The translations under genes were made by a program, and so were the position numbers. 64,000 nt of DNA, from the NCBI GenBank assembly GCA_964586785.1, contig CAZPHS010000009.1:4130-68129 (forward strand), given 5' to 3'. Under the pieces are notes generated by a model. That model was not told the DNA's origin, did no database searches, and saw only the letters and a list, made by a program, of their open reading frames with translations. Below, piece after piece: positions 35,559-44,836 of this stretch. Position 1 is the first letter of the stretch, and every line of letters begins with the position of its first letter. Source of the stretch: SZUA-584 sp041656035 (GTDB lineage Bacteria > Bacillota > Clostridia > Christensenellales > SZUA-584).

Positions 35559-36674
35559 TTACCCGAGCAGCGAGAGCACGTTCTGCGGGGCTGCGTTGGC
35601 CTGTGCCAACATAGCGGTCGCAGCCTGTACAAGTATGCTGTTCTGGGTGAATACTGTCATCTCTTTCGCCATATCGAGGTCTCTGATACGGCTTTCGGCT
35701 GCCTGCAGGTTCTCTGCGGATGTGTCGAGGTTGCTTATCTTGTGCTCAAGCCTGTTCTGCAAAGCACCAAGATTAGCGCGTTGCGCCGAAACATCATTGA
35801 TTGCCGCGTTGACAGTGCCTATGGCTTCGTTCGCGTTGCTCTGCGAATCAACCGCGGCGGATGTCAAGCCAAGATGGGCGGCACGCATATCGCCTATTGA
35901 TATGGACAGGCTTTCGTCTTTGTTCGCGCCTGTCTGTATCTGGGCGGCGGTGCCGGATACTGTAAACACGAGAGAAGTTGTGTTGAACGAGTCGGCGGTA
36001 TGAGAGGCCATTGTAATGCTTACCGTTCTTCCGCCTCCAAAATCAAGGTTGATTGAACCCGCGCCTGTCGGCTGGGACTGTACTACCGCCGTGGCGTCGG
36101 AAGCCAGCGTGAAGATGTAATCGGTGCCCGCGGCGCCTACGCGCGTGATGTTGATAGTATCGCCCGCGGAGAATCCTTCGATTCTAACATCGGTAACGCC
36201 GAGAACGCCGGGCCTTACGGCGGAGGCGCCCGTCACAGAGGCGGTTGAGCCAAAGCTGCCGTTAAGCAAAACCTTGTTGTTGAACGTGGTTTTGGTTGCG
36301 ATATCATCGATTTCCAGCTTGAGCTCGGCGAACTCAGAGTTCAACGCGGCACGGTCAACGGTATCGTCGTTGGTGTCGGTTGCCGACTGTACAGCCAGCT
36401 CGCGCATACGCTGAAGTATCGAGTGGGTTTCCGTAAGCGCGCCTTCAGCCGTTTGTACAAGCGATATGGCGTCTTCGCTGTTTTTGGACGCCATCTGCAG
36501 CCCGCGGATCTGCGCTCTCATTTTTTCTGAAATCGCAAGACCGGCGGCGTCGTCGCCCGCGCGGTTGATTCTAAAGCCCGAAGACAATCTCTCCGTTGAT
36601 TTTGATACGCTAGTGTTGTTCATAGCGTACTGACGATGTGTATTCATCGCCATAATGTTGTTGTTAATACGCAT
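35559..36674 (-). CDS. hag: Flagellin
   Basis: 371 residues. The N-terminal D0/D1 part (MRINNNIMAMNTHRQYAMNN, TERLSSGFRINRAGDDAAGL) and C-terminal part (QNRLEHKISNLDTSAENLQA, MAKEMTVFTQNSILVQAATA) are canonical. The central variable domain is small, about residues 145-260, rich in Thr, Ala and Gly. It is transcribed alone, opposite to its neighbours, between a sigma-28-type promoter and a terminator. A strong ribosome site (AGGGAGGA) and a CsrA-type hairpin lie in its leader of about 100 bases. It is the only flagellin gene in the window. Confidence 0.97.
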   Translation of the reverse strand: MRINNNIMAMNTHRQYAMNNTSVSKSTERLSSGFRINRAGDDAAGLAISEKMRAQIRGLQMASKNSEDAISLVQTAEGALTETHSILQRMRELAVQSATDTNDDTVDRAALNSEFAELKLEIDDIATKTTFNNKVLLNGSFGSTASVTGASAVRPGVLGVTDVRIEGFSAGDTINITRVGAAGTDYIFTLASDATAVVQSQPTGAGSINLDFGGGRTVSITMASHTADSFNTTSLVFTVSGTAAQIQTGANKDESLSISIGDMRAAHLGLTSAAVDSQSNANEAIGTVNAAINDVSAQRANLGALQNRLEHKISNLDTSAENLQAAESRIRDLDMAKEMTVFTQNSILVQAATAMLAQANAAPQNVLSLLG

Positions 36675-36681
36675 AATTTTT

Positions 36682-36712
36682 TCCTCCCTGAAATTTTAAT
36701 CGCATCCTTGCG
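36682..36712 (-). promoter_or_regulatory. CsrA-type sites in the flagellin leader
   Basis: Hairpin CGCA-AGGA-TGCG at 36701-36712 presents GGA in a tetraloop. Its core GCAAGGATGC fits the CsrA consensus. The second GGA is the ribosome site AGGGAGGA at 36682-36689. One upstream hairpin plus a site over the Shine-Dalgarno is the arrangement known for Bacillus hag. FliW and CsrA are encoded 1.3 kb away. Confidence 0.7.
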
Positions 36713-36780
36713 TGATTTATAAAAGAAAAACAAACGTATCTGGCGCCTTCGTCAACGTTCATATTTCTCCTTCGGTTGAT

Positions 36781-36808
36781 ATATCGGTAATTAAGCGTTA
36801 AGACTTTA
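36781..36808 (-). promoter_or_regulatory. Sigma-28-type promoter of flagellin
   Basis: On the minus strand TAAAGTCT (36808-36801), 12 bases, ACCGATAT (36788-36781). This matches TAAAGTTT-N11-GCCGATAA at most positions, with one extra spacer base and A for G at the first -10 base. The transcript would start about 100 bases before the flagellin ATG. Confidence 0.75.
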
Positions 36809-36816
36809 ACAATTTA

Positions 36817-36846
36817 TTGATTAACAACAGAAAAAAAGTTTATTAA
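36817..36846 (+). promoter_or_regulatory. Possible sigma-A promoter for the fliF operon
   Basis: TTGATT (36817-36822), 18-base spacer, TATTAA (36841-36846), about 60 bases before the fliF start, in a region that must hold a promoter for the 13-kb fliF-fliY array. The area is very AT-rich, so other -10 choices exist. Confidence 0.4.
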
Positions 36847-36904
36847 TAATGCGAATCAACCTATATTTATATAAATATATTTTTTTATGTATTGGGAAGG
36901 CTTT

Positions 36905-38485
36905 ATGGCGAACGCAATAACGAAGATACCCTCAAAAATTTACGATGCTTTTAAAAAGATGGAAAAAGGCCAGAAGGTAAGACTGTTTATACTTATAGCG
37001 GTAATTATTATCATTCTTGTGCTTGTCTCGGTGGTGTTAAATCAAAAAAATTACGCTGTTTTATACAGAGGCCTTAGCCCGTCCGAGGCGGGAACAGTAT
37101 TGGACATGCTCGGTGACATGGGAGTTGACGCCATAGCCGAGGGCACGGGCACAATACTTGTGGACGAATCGATAGCGGACACCGTGCGAATGCAGCTTGC
37201 GGCGCAGGGATATCCAAGCAACGGCCTGCCTTACGATATCTTTCAAAACGCTTCAGGCCTCGGCGTGACCGATATGGAAAAACAGATTTATTACCAGTTC
37301 CAGCTGCAGGAAAACCTGCGCCGTACAATAATGAAAATGAGCAAGGTTGAAGACGCGGTGGTAAACATAGACCTGGGTGAAGACAGCTCGTACGTTTTCT
37401 CCGGAAAAGAGCAGGCGCCCACGGCCGCGGTGCTTCTTGAGCTGCGGGGCGGCCAAAGGCTTACCGGAGACGAGGTTAAGTCTATAGCCGATCTTATGTC
37501 CAAAAGCGTTTCGGGGCTTGACGTTGAAAACATAAGCGTTACCGACACCGCGATGAATCAATACAGCGTTAAAGGCGATAACGAGATTGAAAGCGTTGAT
37601 TCGAGGATGGGTCTTCAGGCGAGCGTTTCAAAACGCCTTAAGGACCAGGTTTTAGATTTGCTCTCGCCGGTATTCGGCGATAAAAATGTAATGGCCGAAA
37701 TTAACGTAAAGCTCAACTTTGACACAAAAGTGATTGAATCAATTGAGTTCGAGCCGCCCGCGAACGGAACGGAAGGGCTTGCCGTAAGCATGAAGGAGCT
37801 TGTTGAAACCATAATAAACGACGCCGAAGGGGATGTGGCGGGTATTGACGCGAACGGCGCGGCATCCGAATATTTAGCGGCGCTTGAGGGAAACGATAAC
37901 GCCGTATATTATAACATATCACGGGAAGCGAACTTAGAAATAAATGAGACCAAAACATTAATAGAGCAGGCGAAGGGGCAAATTGAAGAGCTTTCCGTTT
38001 CGGTAATCATTAACAGTGAGCAAGCTGACGACTATACAAACGAAGTAATAAACCTTATTGCTACCGCTATAGGCGTGGATAAGTCGCTTATCACTGTCGC
38101 CATGCTGCCGTTTATTACTGTTGAAAGCACGGACGAGATAAACGACTCTTTTTTGCAGCAGCGGGAGATACTCCAAAAAGTGCAGGACGCCGAGACGTTT
38201 CGTCTTGTAATTATTGTCGCCGCCTCCATTGTCGTTTTGATAATACTGTCGGCGGCAATAAAAATGATTGTCAACAGCGGTAAAACGGCGGTAACTGAAA
38301 GCGGGTTCGAGTATATTGTTGACGATCAGGCTACGCCCGGCGAACCGCAAAGGCCTTCATTTGACGATATACGCATCGAGGATCTTGACAAGACCGATAA
38401 CAAACTTTTGATACTTGAGGACTATATAGGAAAAAATCCTGAATCGGTTGCCAATCTGCTGCGCAACTGGCTTAACGAGGACTAG
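36905..38485 (+). CDS. fliF: MS-ring protein FliF
   Basis: 526 residues. Two membrane helices (about 24-45 and 432-455) flank the ring-building domains. YAVLYRGLSPSEAGTVLDML and LPYDIFQNASGLGVTDMEKQ are typical, and the C-terminal tail ends in a FliG-binding segment (NLLRNWLNED). I chose ATG 36905, just after GGGAAGG; an ATG at 36887 lies before it. First gene of the second flagellar array. Confidence 0.96.
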   Translation: MANAITKIPSKIYDAFKKMEKGQKVRLFILIAVIIIILVLVSVVLNQKNYAVLYRGLSPSEAGTVLDMLGDMGVDAIAEGTGTILVDESIADTVRMQLAAQGYPSNGLPYDIFQNASGLGVTDMEKQIYYQFQLQENLRRTIMKMSKVEDAVVNIDLGEDSSYVFSGKEQAPTAAVLLELRGGQRLTGDEVKSIADLMSKSVSGLDVENISVTDTAMNQYSVKGDNEIESVDSRMGLQASVSKRLKDQVLDLLSPVFGDKNVMAEINVKLNFDTKVIESIEFEPPANGTEGLAVSMKELVETIINDAEGDVAGIDANGAASEYLAALEGNDNAVYYNISREANLEINETKTLIEQAKGQIEELSVSVIINSEQADDYTNEVINLIATAIGVDKSLITVAMLPFITVESTDEINDSFLQQREILQKVQDAETFRLVIIVAASIVVLIILSAAIKMIVNSGKTAVTESGFEYIVDDQATPGEPQRPSFDDIRIEDLDKTDNKLLILEDYIGKNPESVANLLRNWLNED

Positions 38486-38494
38486 GAGCAAATA

Positions 38495-39502
38495 ATGGCA
38501 AGGGAAAAGCTATCACCGAGAGAAAAGGCCGCGGTGCTGATGATTACAATGGGAAAAGACCACGCGGCCAAGGTTTACAAATTTCTGTCCGAGGAAGAAA
38601 TAGAACAGCTTACGCTCAGCATTACCGGCATGAGGCGCGTTGACCCCGAGCTTAAAGAGACGGTGATTGACGAGTTCATGCAAATGTGCATAGCAAGAAA
38701 ATACATATCGGAGGGCGGAATTGACCTTGCCAGGGAGATACTTAACAAGGCGTTCGGGGAAGCGCGCACAAACGACCTTATAGGAAGGCTTTCGTCGTCG
38801 CTTCGCGTTAAACCGTTCGACTTTATTAGGAAAGCCGACAGCACGCAGGTTTTAAACTTTATTCAAAATGAGCATCCGCAGACCATAGCGCTTATACTGT
38901 CGTATGTGGAGCCAAAGCACGCCGCGCAGATACTTGCGGCGCTGCCGCTCGAAAAGCAGACAAGCGTTATTGCGCGCATAGCGAATATGGGAATAACGTC
39001 TCCCGAATACATAAAGGAAACCGAAAGGGTGCTGGAAAAAAAGCTTTCTACTTTAAGCTTTGCCGACCAAACGATAACAGGTGGTATAGACAGCCTTGTT
39101 ACAATACTGAACAGTGTTGACAGGGGTACGGAGCGGCATTTGCTTGAAGCGCTTGAGGAAACAGACGCCGAGCTGGTAGAGGAAATAAGAAAACGCATGT
39201 TTATATTTGAGGATATTGTTAAGCTCAGCAACCAGGCGGTGCAGCGCGTATTAAAAGAGATTGATAACCGCGACTTGGCTGTTGCGTTAAAAGGCGCCAC
39301 CACTGAGGTTGCAAAGATTATATACGACAATATTTCAAAACGTCTGCAGGAGATGATAAAAGAAGACATCGAATATATGGGTCCGGTGCGGGTGAGGGAT
39401 GTCGAGGAAGCGCAGCAGAAGATTGTAAACGTGATAAGGCAGCTGGACGATTCCGGCGAGATTATTATCTCACGCAACTCGGGGGATGAGTTAATTGTTT
39501 AA
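38495..39502 (+). CDS. fliG: Motor switch protein FliG
   Basis: 335 residues with the EHPQ motif (NEHPQTIALILSYVEP) and charged torque helix near the C-terminus (IEYMGPVRVRDVEEAQQKIV). Binds FliF through its N-domain and the stator MotA through its C-domain. The last 8 bases overlap the TTG start of fliH. Confidence 0.97.
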   Translation: MAREKLSPREKAAVLMITMGKDHAAKVYKFLSEEEIEQLTLSITGMRRVDPELKETVIDEFMQMCIARKYISEGGIDLAREILNKAFGEARTNDLIGRLSSSLRVKPFDFIRKADSTQVLNFIQNEHPQTIALILSYVEPKHAAQILAALPLEKQTSVIARIANMGITSPEYIKETERVLEKKLSTLSFADQTITGGIDSLVTILNSVDRGTERHLLEALEETDAELVEEIRKRMFIFEDIVKLSNQAVQRVLKEIDNRDLAVALKGATTEVAKIIYDNISKRLQEMIKEDIEYMGPVRVRDVEEAQQKIVNVIRQLDDSGEIIISRNSGDELIV

Positions 39503-40208
39503 AATCGACAAAACGCTTGTTGACAATATGAATATTAATAAGTCGTGCATTGTCATAACCCATAAGGAGACGGCAAAAAAGCCGCCGAAGCCGGAAAAGA
39601 TGACGCTGAATGACGATTCGCAGCTGCCGGCCGAAATTAGGGATAAGGCAATGGAGTTCGTGCAAAGCGCCAATGTGAAAGCGCAGCAGATAATTGCGAA
39701 CGCGCTGGCGGAAGCCGAGGAGATTAAAGAGGAAGCCCGCCGGCAGGGTGTAACCGACGGTATGTCGGAGGCCCGTGATAAACATGATGAACAAGTTAAA
39801 GATTTTCGTGACAATCTTTTAAAGCTTGAAAAATACAGGGATAGTCTTTTTGAAGCCTTGCAAAGCGATATACTTGATTTGTCCGTCGATATAGCGGAAA
39901 AGATTATAAATATTGTTATTGAAAAAGACGATACAGCATATAAGGGGCTTGTTAAAAATGCTGTCGAAAGCTTAAAAAAAGCAGACAAATTTGTGTTGTA
40001 TGTAAGCCGCGGTGACTATGATAAATTTTTCAAGGACAGTCCGCCGTGGATTTTAACCGAAGCGGGAAGCGCGGAACCTGAGGTTATTTGCGACGCGTCC
40101 TTAAAAAGAGGCGATTGCATCATAGAATCAGACAAAGAAATTGTGGACGCGGGCATATCAAGGCAATTAAGCAAGGCGCGACAGCATCTTAAAGAACAGG
40201 TGGATTAA
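39495..40208 (+). CDS. fliH: Flagellar export regulator FliH
   Basis: 237 residues, TTG start inside the end of fliG after GGGGGATGAG. Helical middle (QSANVKAQQIIANALAEAEE) and C-domain (DLSVDIAEKIINIVIEKDD, LKRGDCIIESDKEIVDAGIS) fit FliH/YscL. It is the peripheral stalk that holds FliI. Family is divergent but the fliG-fliH-fliI context makes it safe. Confidence 0.9.
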   Translation: MFKIDKTLVDNMNINKSCIVITHKETAKKPPKPEKMTLNDDSQLPAEIRDKAMEFVQSANVKAQQIIANALAEAEEIKEEARRQGVTDGMSEARDKHDEQVKDFRDNLLKLEKYRDSLFEALQSDILDLSVDIAEKIINIVIEKDDTAYKGLVKNAVESLKKADKFVLYVSRGDYDKFFKDSPPWILTEAGSAEPEVICDASLKRGDCIIESDKEIVDAGISRQLSKARQHLKEQVD

Positions 40209-40209
40209 G

Positions 40210-41529
40210 ATGTTTCCTAAAACTCAAAGATATAAAAGCGCATTAAAAGACAAATCTTTTTTGGAGTACGGCGGCAGGGTAAGCCAGGTATACGGGCTTA
40301 CGGTGGAAGCGGTGGGCATGTCCGCCAAGCTTGGCGATATATGCCGAATATACACGGATAATAAAGAGCAGTACGTTCTTGCCGAAGTAGTGGGCTTTAA
40401 AGAAAGAAAAATACTGCTTATGCCTTTCGGGGAACTGTCCGGCGTAGGCCCTAACAGTTATGTGGTGTCCGACGATCGCGCTCTTAGCGTCGCCGTGGGA
40501 AGGGATTTTTGCGGCCGCGTTCTCGACGGTCTTGGAAATACAATGGACGAGAAGGGGCCGGTTAAGCCCGAGGGGTTTTATCCCATAATGAACGCTCCCC
40601 CCAGCCCCCTCGAAAGGCGGCGTATTACGGAGAGGCTGCCGCTTGGCATAAAAGCAATAGACTCAATGCTTACGCTGGGAAAAGGGCAGAGGATAGGCAT
40701 TTTTGCCGGAAGCGGAGTAGGCAAAAGCACGCTGCTTGGCATGATTGCGCGCAACACATCCGCGGATATAAATGTGATTGTGCTTATAGGCGAGAGGGGA
40801 CGCGAGGTACGCGATTTTATAGAAAAGGATTTGCAGGAAGAAGGTCTATCGCGCTCGGTACTGATTGTGGCTACTTCCGACCAGCCCGCTCTTGTCCGTT
40901 TAAAATCCGCTATGGTGGGAACCGCCATCGCGGAATATTTCCGCGACCAGGGTATGGACGTTATGCTTATGATGGACTCGCTGACAAGGTTCGCCATGGC
41001 TCAAAGAGAAATCGGAATGGCTATAGGCGAGCCGCCGGTGTCAAGGGGTTTTACTCCGTCAGTATACGCAATAATGCCCAAACTTCTGGAACGCGCGGGA
41101 ATGTGCGGCAAAGGGTCAATCACCGGACTTTATACCGTTCTTGTGGAAGGCGACGACCTTGACGAGCCTATATCCGATACGGTAAGGGGGATACTGGACG
41201 GGCATATAGTGCTATCGAGAAAAATGGCGAATAACAACCATTATCCGGCTATAGACGTGCTGCAAAGCGTAAGCCGCCTTATGCCGGACGTTATGAGCGA
41301 TGAAGAACAAAAAATGACATCATATTTAAGGGGAGTGCTTGCCGCGTACAGGGATGCCGAGGATCTTATTTCAATCGGGGCGTACAAACAGGGCTCAAGC
41401 GTTAAAATAGACGAGGCCATAGCCATGATAGATGAAATAAACAAATTGCTTATGCAGCAGGTGCCGGAAAGATTTACATTTGAGCAGACGATGGAAATCG
41501 TAAATGAAATATATGATATGAGAGTTTAA
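40210..41529 (+). CDS. fliI: Flagellar export ATPase FliI
   Basis: 439 residues. Walker A GSGVGKSTL near residue 167, Walker B area VMLMMDSLTRFAMAQREIG, and GEPPVSRGFTPSVYA, all standard for FliI. Energises and orders export with FliH and FliJ. Starts one base after the fliH stop. Confidence 0.97.
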   Translation: MFPKTQRYKSALKDKSFLEYGGRVSQVYGLTVEAVGMSAKLGDICRIYTDNKEQYVLAEVVGFKERKILLMPFGELSGVGPNSYVVSDDRALSVAVGRDFCGRVLDGLGNTMDEKGPVKPEGFYPIMNAPPSPLERRRITERLPLGIKAIDSMLTLGKGQRIGIFAGSGVGKSTLLGMIARNTSADINVIVLIGERGREVRDFIEKDLQEEGLSRSVLIVATSDQPALVRLKSAMVGTAIAEYFRDQGMDVMLMMDSLTRFAMAQREIGMAIGEPPVSRGFTPSVYAIMPKLLERAGMCGKGSITGLYTVLVEGDDLDEPISDTVRGILDGHIVLSRKMANNNHYPAIDVLQSVSRLMPDVMSDEEQKMTSYLRGVLAAYRDAEDLISIGAYKQGSSVKIDEAIAMIDEINKLLMQQVPERFTFEQTMEIVNEIYDMRV

Positions 41530-41533
41530 AGCT

Positions 41534-41974
41534 ATGAAGCAATTTGTGTTCACGCTGCAGCAATGGTACGACTTGCAGACAGGCACGGAAAAGCAGTACA
41601 AACTGCAAATTAACTTATTGGAAAACCGGATTGCCGTTTTAAGAAACGAGCTTAGCATACTCGCGGGCTGTTTTGACAGGACAAAGGTTGAATTCTGCGA
41701 CGCGGTATCAATAGGTATGCCGGCTTTGCGCGCGGGTGATTACGGAAATTATTTTGAGTGTACAAAGATTCAAATGGCGGCGGTGCAAATACAGATAGCC
41801 AATCTTGAAAACGAAAAGGAACAATGGGTTAAAAAACTTGTACAGGTTCGCAGGGAGATAAAATTGCTTGATAAACTGTACGAAAAGCAATACAAGGAAT
41901 ATATTGACGAAGTCAAAAAGGAAAACGGAAAGATTATAGACGACATGGTTTCATATAAAGTAACTGTTTCATAA
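41534..41974 (+). CDS. fliJ: Flagellar export protein FliJ
   Basis: 146 residues, two long helices, opening KQFVFTLQQWYDLQTGTEKQ as FliJ proteins do. It forms the central stalk of the ATPase and links to FlhA. The next gene's ribosome site lies across its stop codon. Confidence 0.88.
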   Translation: MKQFVFTLQQWYDLQTGTEKQYKLQINLLENRIAVLRNELSILAGCFDRTKVEFCDAVSIGMPALRAGDYGNYFECTKIQMAAVQIQIANLENEKEQWVKKLVQVRREIKLLDKLYEKQYKEYIDEVKKENGKIIDDMVSYKVTVS

Positions 41975-41985
41975 AGGATGGATTT

Positions 41986-42702
41986 ATGCGGGAAGATATT
42001 TTAGAAAAAGAAGAGCAGGGGGCTTCCGATAAGAAGAAGACGCCCAAACCGCCCAAAGAACCGAAGGCGCCCAAACTTAAGCCCGAAAAACCGGCTAAAA
42101 CGGCGTTGAAAAAACCGGAGGCAAAACCGCAAACGCGTAAAAGCGGCGGCAAATCATCCGGCGGGGTAATCGCGTGCGTATTTTTAATAGTGCTTATTCT
42201 CGCCGGCGCGATGGTTGTTTATTTTAACGTCGGCGGTTCGGCGGAGGCTGTGGTTGCAATTTTAAAAGAGAACCTTCCGGCTGAGAAAGAATATGAAGGT
42301 CCCTCGGCCGAGGAATTGGAAAAAATGCATACCCAGTTATTAAAATTAGAACAAACACTTGAGAAAAGGAAGACAAATGTCGATAGAAAAGAAGACGAGG
42401 CGGTTTTGCTCGAAAAAGACTTAAGCGAACGCGAGGAAACTCTTGCGCAGCAGCTTGAGGCTTTTAAAACACAGTCCGAGGAAGTTTATGCGCTTGCGCA
42501 GGCACAGGCCAGTATAAAAGCCACGGCAAATATTTATGAGAAGATGGATGTGCAAAAGGCGGCAGACGCCATAAGCCAACTTAGACCCGTGTCTTATATC
42601 GCTCAATTGCTTAAGGCGATGGACGAAGCAAAAGCGGCTCTGATACTTGATAAAATGAGTACCAAGCTTGCAACGAGTGTTTTATCAGAAATGATGAAAT
42701 AA
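41986..42702 (+). CDS. MotE/YlxF-like membrane protein
   Basis: 238 residues. The first 55 are Lys/Pro-rich (KTPKPPKEPKAPKLKPEKPA). One membrane helix lies at about 57-78. A coiled coil runs from about 100 to 165. The end resembles the MgtE N-terminal fold (DVQKAADAISQLRPVSYIAQ, AALILDKMSTKLATSVLSE), as in MotE/YlxF between fliJ and fliK. In other bacteria MotE is a chaperone for the stator; here the role is inferred. Its ribosome site sits in a small hairpin. Confidence 0.8.
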   Translation: MREDILEKEEQGASDKKKTPKPPKEPKAPKLKPEKPAKTALKKPEAKPQTRKSGGKSSGGVIACVFLIVLILAGAMVVYFNVGGSAEAVVAILKENLPAEKEYEGPSAEELEKMHTQLLKLEQTLEKRKTNVDRKEDEAVLLEKDLSEREETLAQQLEAFKTQSEEVYALAQAQASIKATANIYEKMDVQKAADAISQLRPVSYIAQLLKAMDEAKAALILDKMSTKLATSVLSEMMK

Positions 42703-42769
42703 AAAAAATAAAGGGGGCGACGCCGGATTGTTTAAAAACTTAATAAATTGTTAAGGAGGGGATCAACAA

Positions 42770-44203
42770 TTGGATGCAATAACGGTGTTTGCAGAAACAC
42801 CAAACGTTGCGGCTCCGAATATGGTTCTTGGCGGCGGCGGTTTGAAACAAGTAAAAATGAAGCCGGTTTCGGCGGAGTTTAAACAACAGCTGAAAAACTG
42901 CCTCGAAAACGAACAAGCAATTAACTTTCAAGCGCTTTTTGGAAACCGCGACACGGACGATAACAGCATGGTCATCAATTCCACGGTTCTTAACTTAGGG
43001 ATTGCTGGCATTCTCGAAGGATTCGGATTGCTGGATTATCAAACAGACAACCTCTTATTAGCCGGAGACGACGTTTTGCCGGCATTGCCCAAAGCGGCGC
43101 GGGAACAGACGGACGCAGCCGATATGGCAGGCCTGCTTACGGAATGGATGCGCGTTGATAAGGAACCTAAAGAAGGTGAATTGTCTGAGCAATTTGCAAG
43201 GATGCTATCAAACAAACAGCTTAATACTTCTGATTTGCAGCGGGTGTTAAGCGAGGTAAAAGAGTATCTGGGCTCCCTCGAGAGTACCAACAAAGAAAAG
43301 GCGTCAAATACGGCGGCTGAAAGCGTAACGGTATTGCCGGATACGGACGGCGCGGCGGACTTTTTAAAGCTGCTGCTGCAGGCAAAAATGCAAAAGCCGT
43401 CTTTTAAAGCGCAAATGCCGCTGCCGGCTGAAAATGCTGACCGGAAGGTATTTTCAGTTAAACACGCTGTGTTTGAAAATTCACAGGCTGCCGAAGAAAC
43501 CGCCGTACACCGTGACTGTCCGGCCGAAGCGCAAGAAGCGGAGATAAAGGCCGCTCTGCCGAAAATGGACGGCGGCATATCCGGCGCGGCGCGGCAAAGC
43601 GGAGACGGAGAATCAAAGGAAACTACTCCGGACGCTGTGGACGCGCGGGATATTACCGAAGGAACGGCGGCGGCGGCGGGAGGCGTTCAAAGGGCAAAGG
43701 CTCCGGAAACGGTTGCCGAAACAACGGCCGAGCCGCGGGTTATCTCCGAACAGCCCGATTTTGTCAGGGACAATGTCGTGCGTATTGTTGACAGTATAAA
43801 AACGCAATTCGACGGCGGCCGGCACGAATTCGACATAGAGTTAAAGCCGGAATTTCTCGGAAAACTGAACATTAAACTGACAATGGAAAACGGTAATATT
43901 CGGTTGACCGTAAAGGCGGGCGACTTGTCGGTTAAAGGAATGATATGTGAGCATGCTCCGGCTTTGCAGGATATGTTGAAAGATAAGGGAATAACCTTAA
44001 CGAGCGTAGACATCTCTTATCAAAGCGAGACGCCGGCGGACGGCGGTTACGAGGCCTACAGGCAAAACGGCCGCCAAAGCCAAGCGGATAAAGGCGGCGG
44101 GAGGCATACGCCGGAGTGGCTGACAGGAACAAGCCTTTACGATTCGGCGGCGGCGGCGGATTATTACATTCACAGCGGCAGCTCCGTCGAGTATCTGGCG
44201 TAA
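42770..44203 (+). CDS. fliK: Hook-length control protein FliK
   Basis: 477 residues, TTG start after AAGGAGGGG. The first 340 residues are low-complexity and variable, as in rulers. The C-terminal domain has HEFDIELKPEFLGKLNIKLT, then GNIRLTVKAGDLSVKGMI, the FliK signature that triggers the FlhB switch. A second FliK-like protein is encoded at 9.6 kb. flgD follows after 17 bases. Confidence 0.93.
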   Translation: MDAITVFAETPNVAAPNMVLGGGGLKQVKMKPVSAEFKQQLKNCLENEQAINFQALFGNRDTDDNSMVINSTVLNLGIAGILEGFGLLDYQTDNLLLAGDDVLPALPKAAREQTDAADMAGLLTEWMRVDKEPKEGELSEQFARMLSNKQLNTSDLQRVLSEVKEYLGSLESTNKEKASNTAAESVTVLPDTDGAADFLKLLLQAKMQKPSFKAQMPLPAENADRKVFSVKHAVFENSQAAEETAVHRDCPAEAQEAEIKAALPKMDGGISGAARQSGDGESKETTPDAVDARDITEGTAAAAGGVQRAKAPETVAETTAEPRVISEQPDFVRDNVVRIVDSIKTQFDGGRHEFDIELKPEFLGKLNIKLTMENGNIRLTVKAGDLSVKGMICEHAPALQDMLKDKGITLTSVDISYQSETPADGGYEAYRQNGRQSQADKGGGRHTPEWLTGTSLYDSAAAADYYIHSGSSVEYLA

Positions 44204-44220
44204 TAAAAGGAGGCAAGGTT

Positions 44221-44820
44221 ATGTCGGTAGATCAAACATCGGCTGCGGCGTCAACCCTAAGGACGCTTGAAAGCTTGAATAGAACAACGGGCAACAGCAA
44301 TCTGTCCCAGCAGGACTTTCTAAAAATACTTGTGGCTCAAATGGCCAATCAAAATCCGCTTGAACCCGCGGGACACGGAGAGTTTCTCGCGCAGATGGCG
44401 CAGTTTTCGCTGCTTGAGGGTTTTCAGACGCTAAGCCAAAGCTTCGCTACAAGCCAGGCTTACGGCATGATTGGAAAATATGTATATATAGAGGATTCCA
44501 TAGGGCTGATTTTCGGCAAGGTTGACGGTGTAGTTAATGAAAACGGCGTCAATTATGTTCTGGTAGGCGGAGAAACGTACAACACCGTAAAGGTTGCCGG
44601 AGTTATGGACCCTTCAAGCATTGAAAACAATTTGGATACAAGAATACTTCAGGGAGCCAATCTGATTGGGAAAACGGTGTCGGCGGCAATCACTGCCGAA
44701 GACGGTACGGTTACTACGATTACCGGTCAGGTTGAACAGCTCGTAATAAAGGACGGCGACATATTTGCCGTTGTCGGCGGGCAGAACATTCCCGTGACAA
44801 GCATAACACAAATAGCATAA
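44221..44820 (+). CDS. flgD: Hook cap protein FlgD
   Basis: 199 residues. The conserved N-part has LSQQDFLKILVAQMANQNPL and EFLAQMAQFSLLEGFQTLSQ. The C-part is a Tudor/FnIII-like beta region. I use ATG 44221 with ribosome site AAAAGGAGG; the frame is open earlier only as overlap with fliK. It caps the growing hook. Confidence 0.95.
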   Translation: MSVDQTSAAASTLRTLESLNRTTGNSNLSQQDFLKILVAQMANQNPLEPAGHGEFLAQMAQFSLLEGFQTLSQSFATSQAYGMIGKYVYIEDSIGLIFGKVDGVVNENGVNYVLVGGETYNTVKVAGVMDPSSIENNLDTRILQGANLIGKTVSAAITAEDGTVTTITGQVEQLVIKDGDIFAVVGGQNIPVTSITQIA

Positions 44821-44836
44821 CAGGAGGAATAAAACC

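Noticed and set aside
38863..39477. Long open frame on the minus strand opposite fliG
   Set aside because: Protein has no recognisable family features, no ribosome site, and the plus strand codes a canonical FliG.
41344..41360. TACAGGGATGCC, a CsrA-like word
   Set aside because: It lies deep inside the fliI coding region and does not form a hairpin with GGA in the loop.
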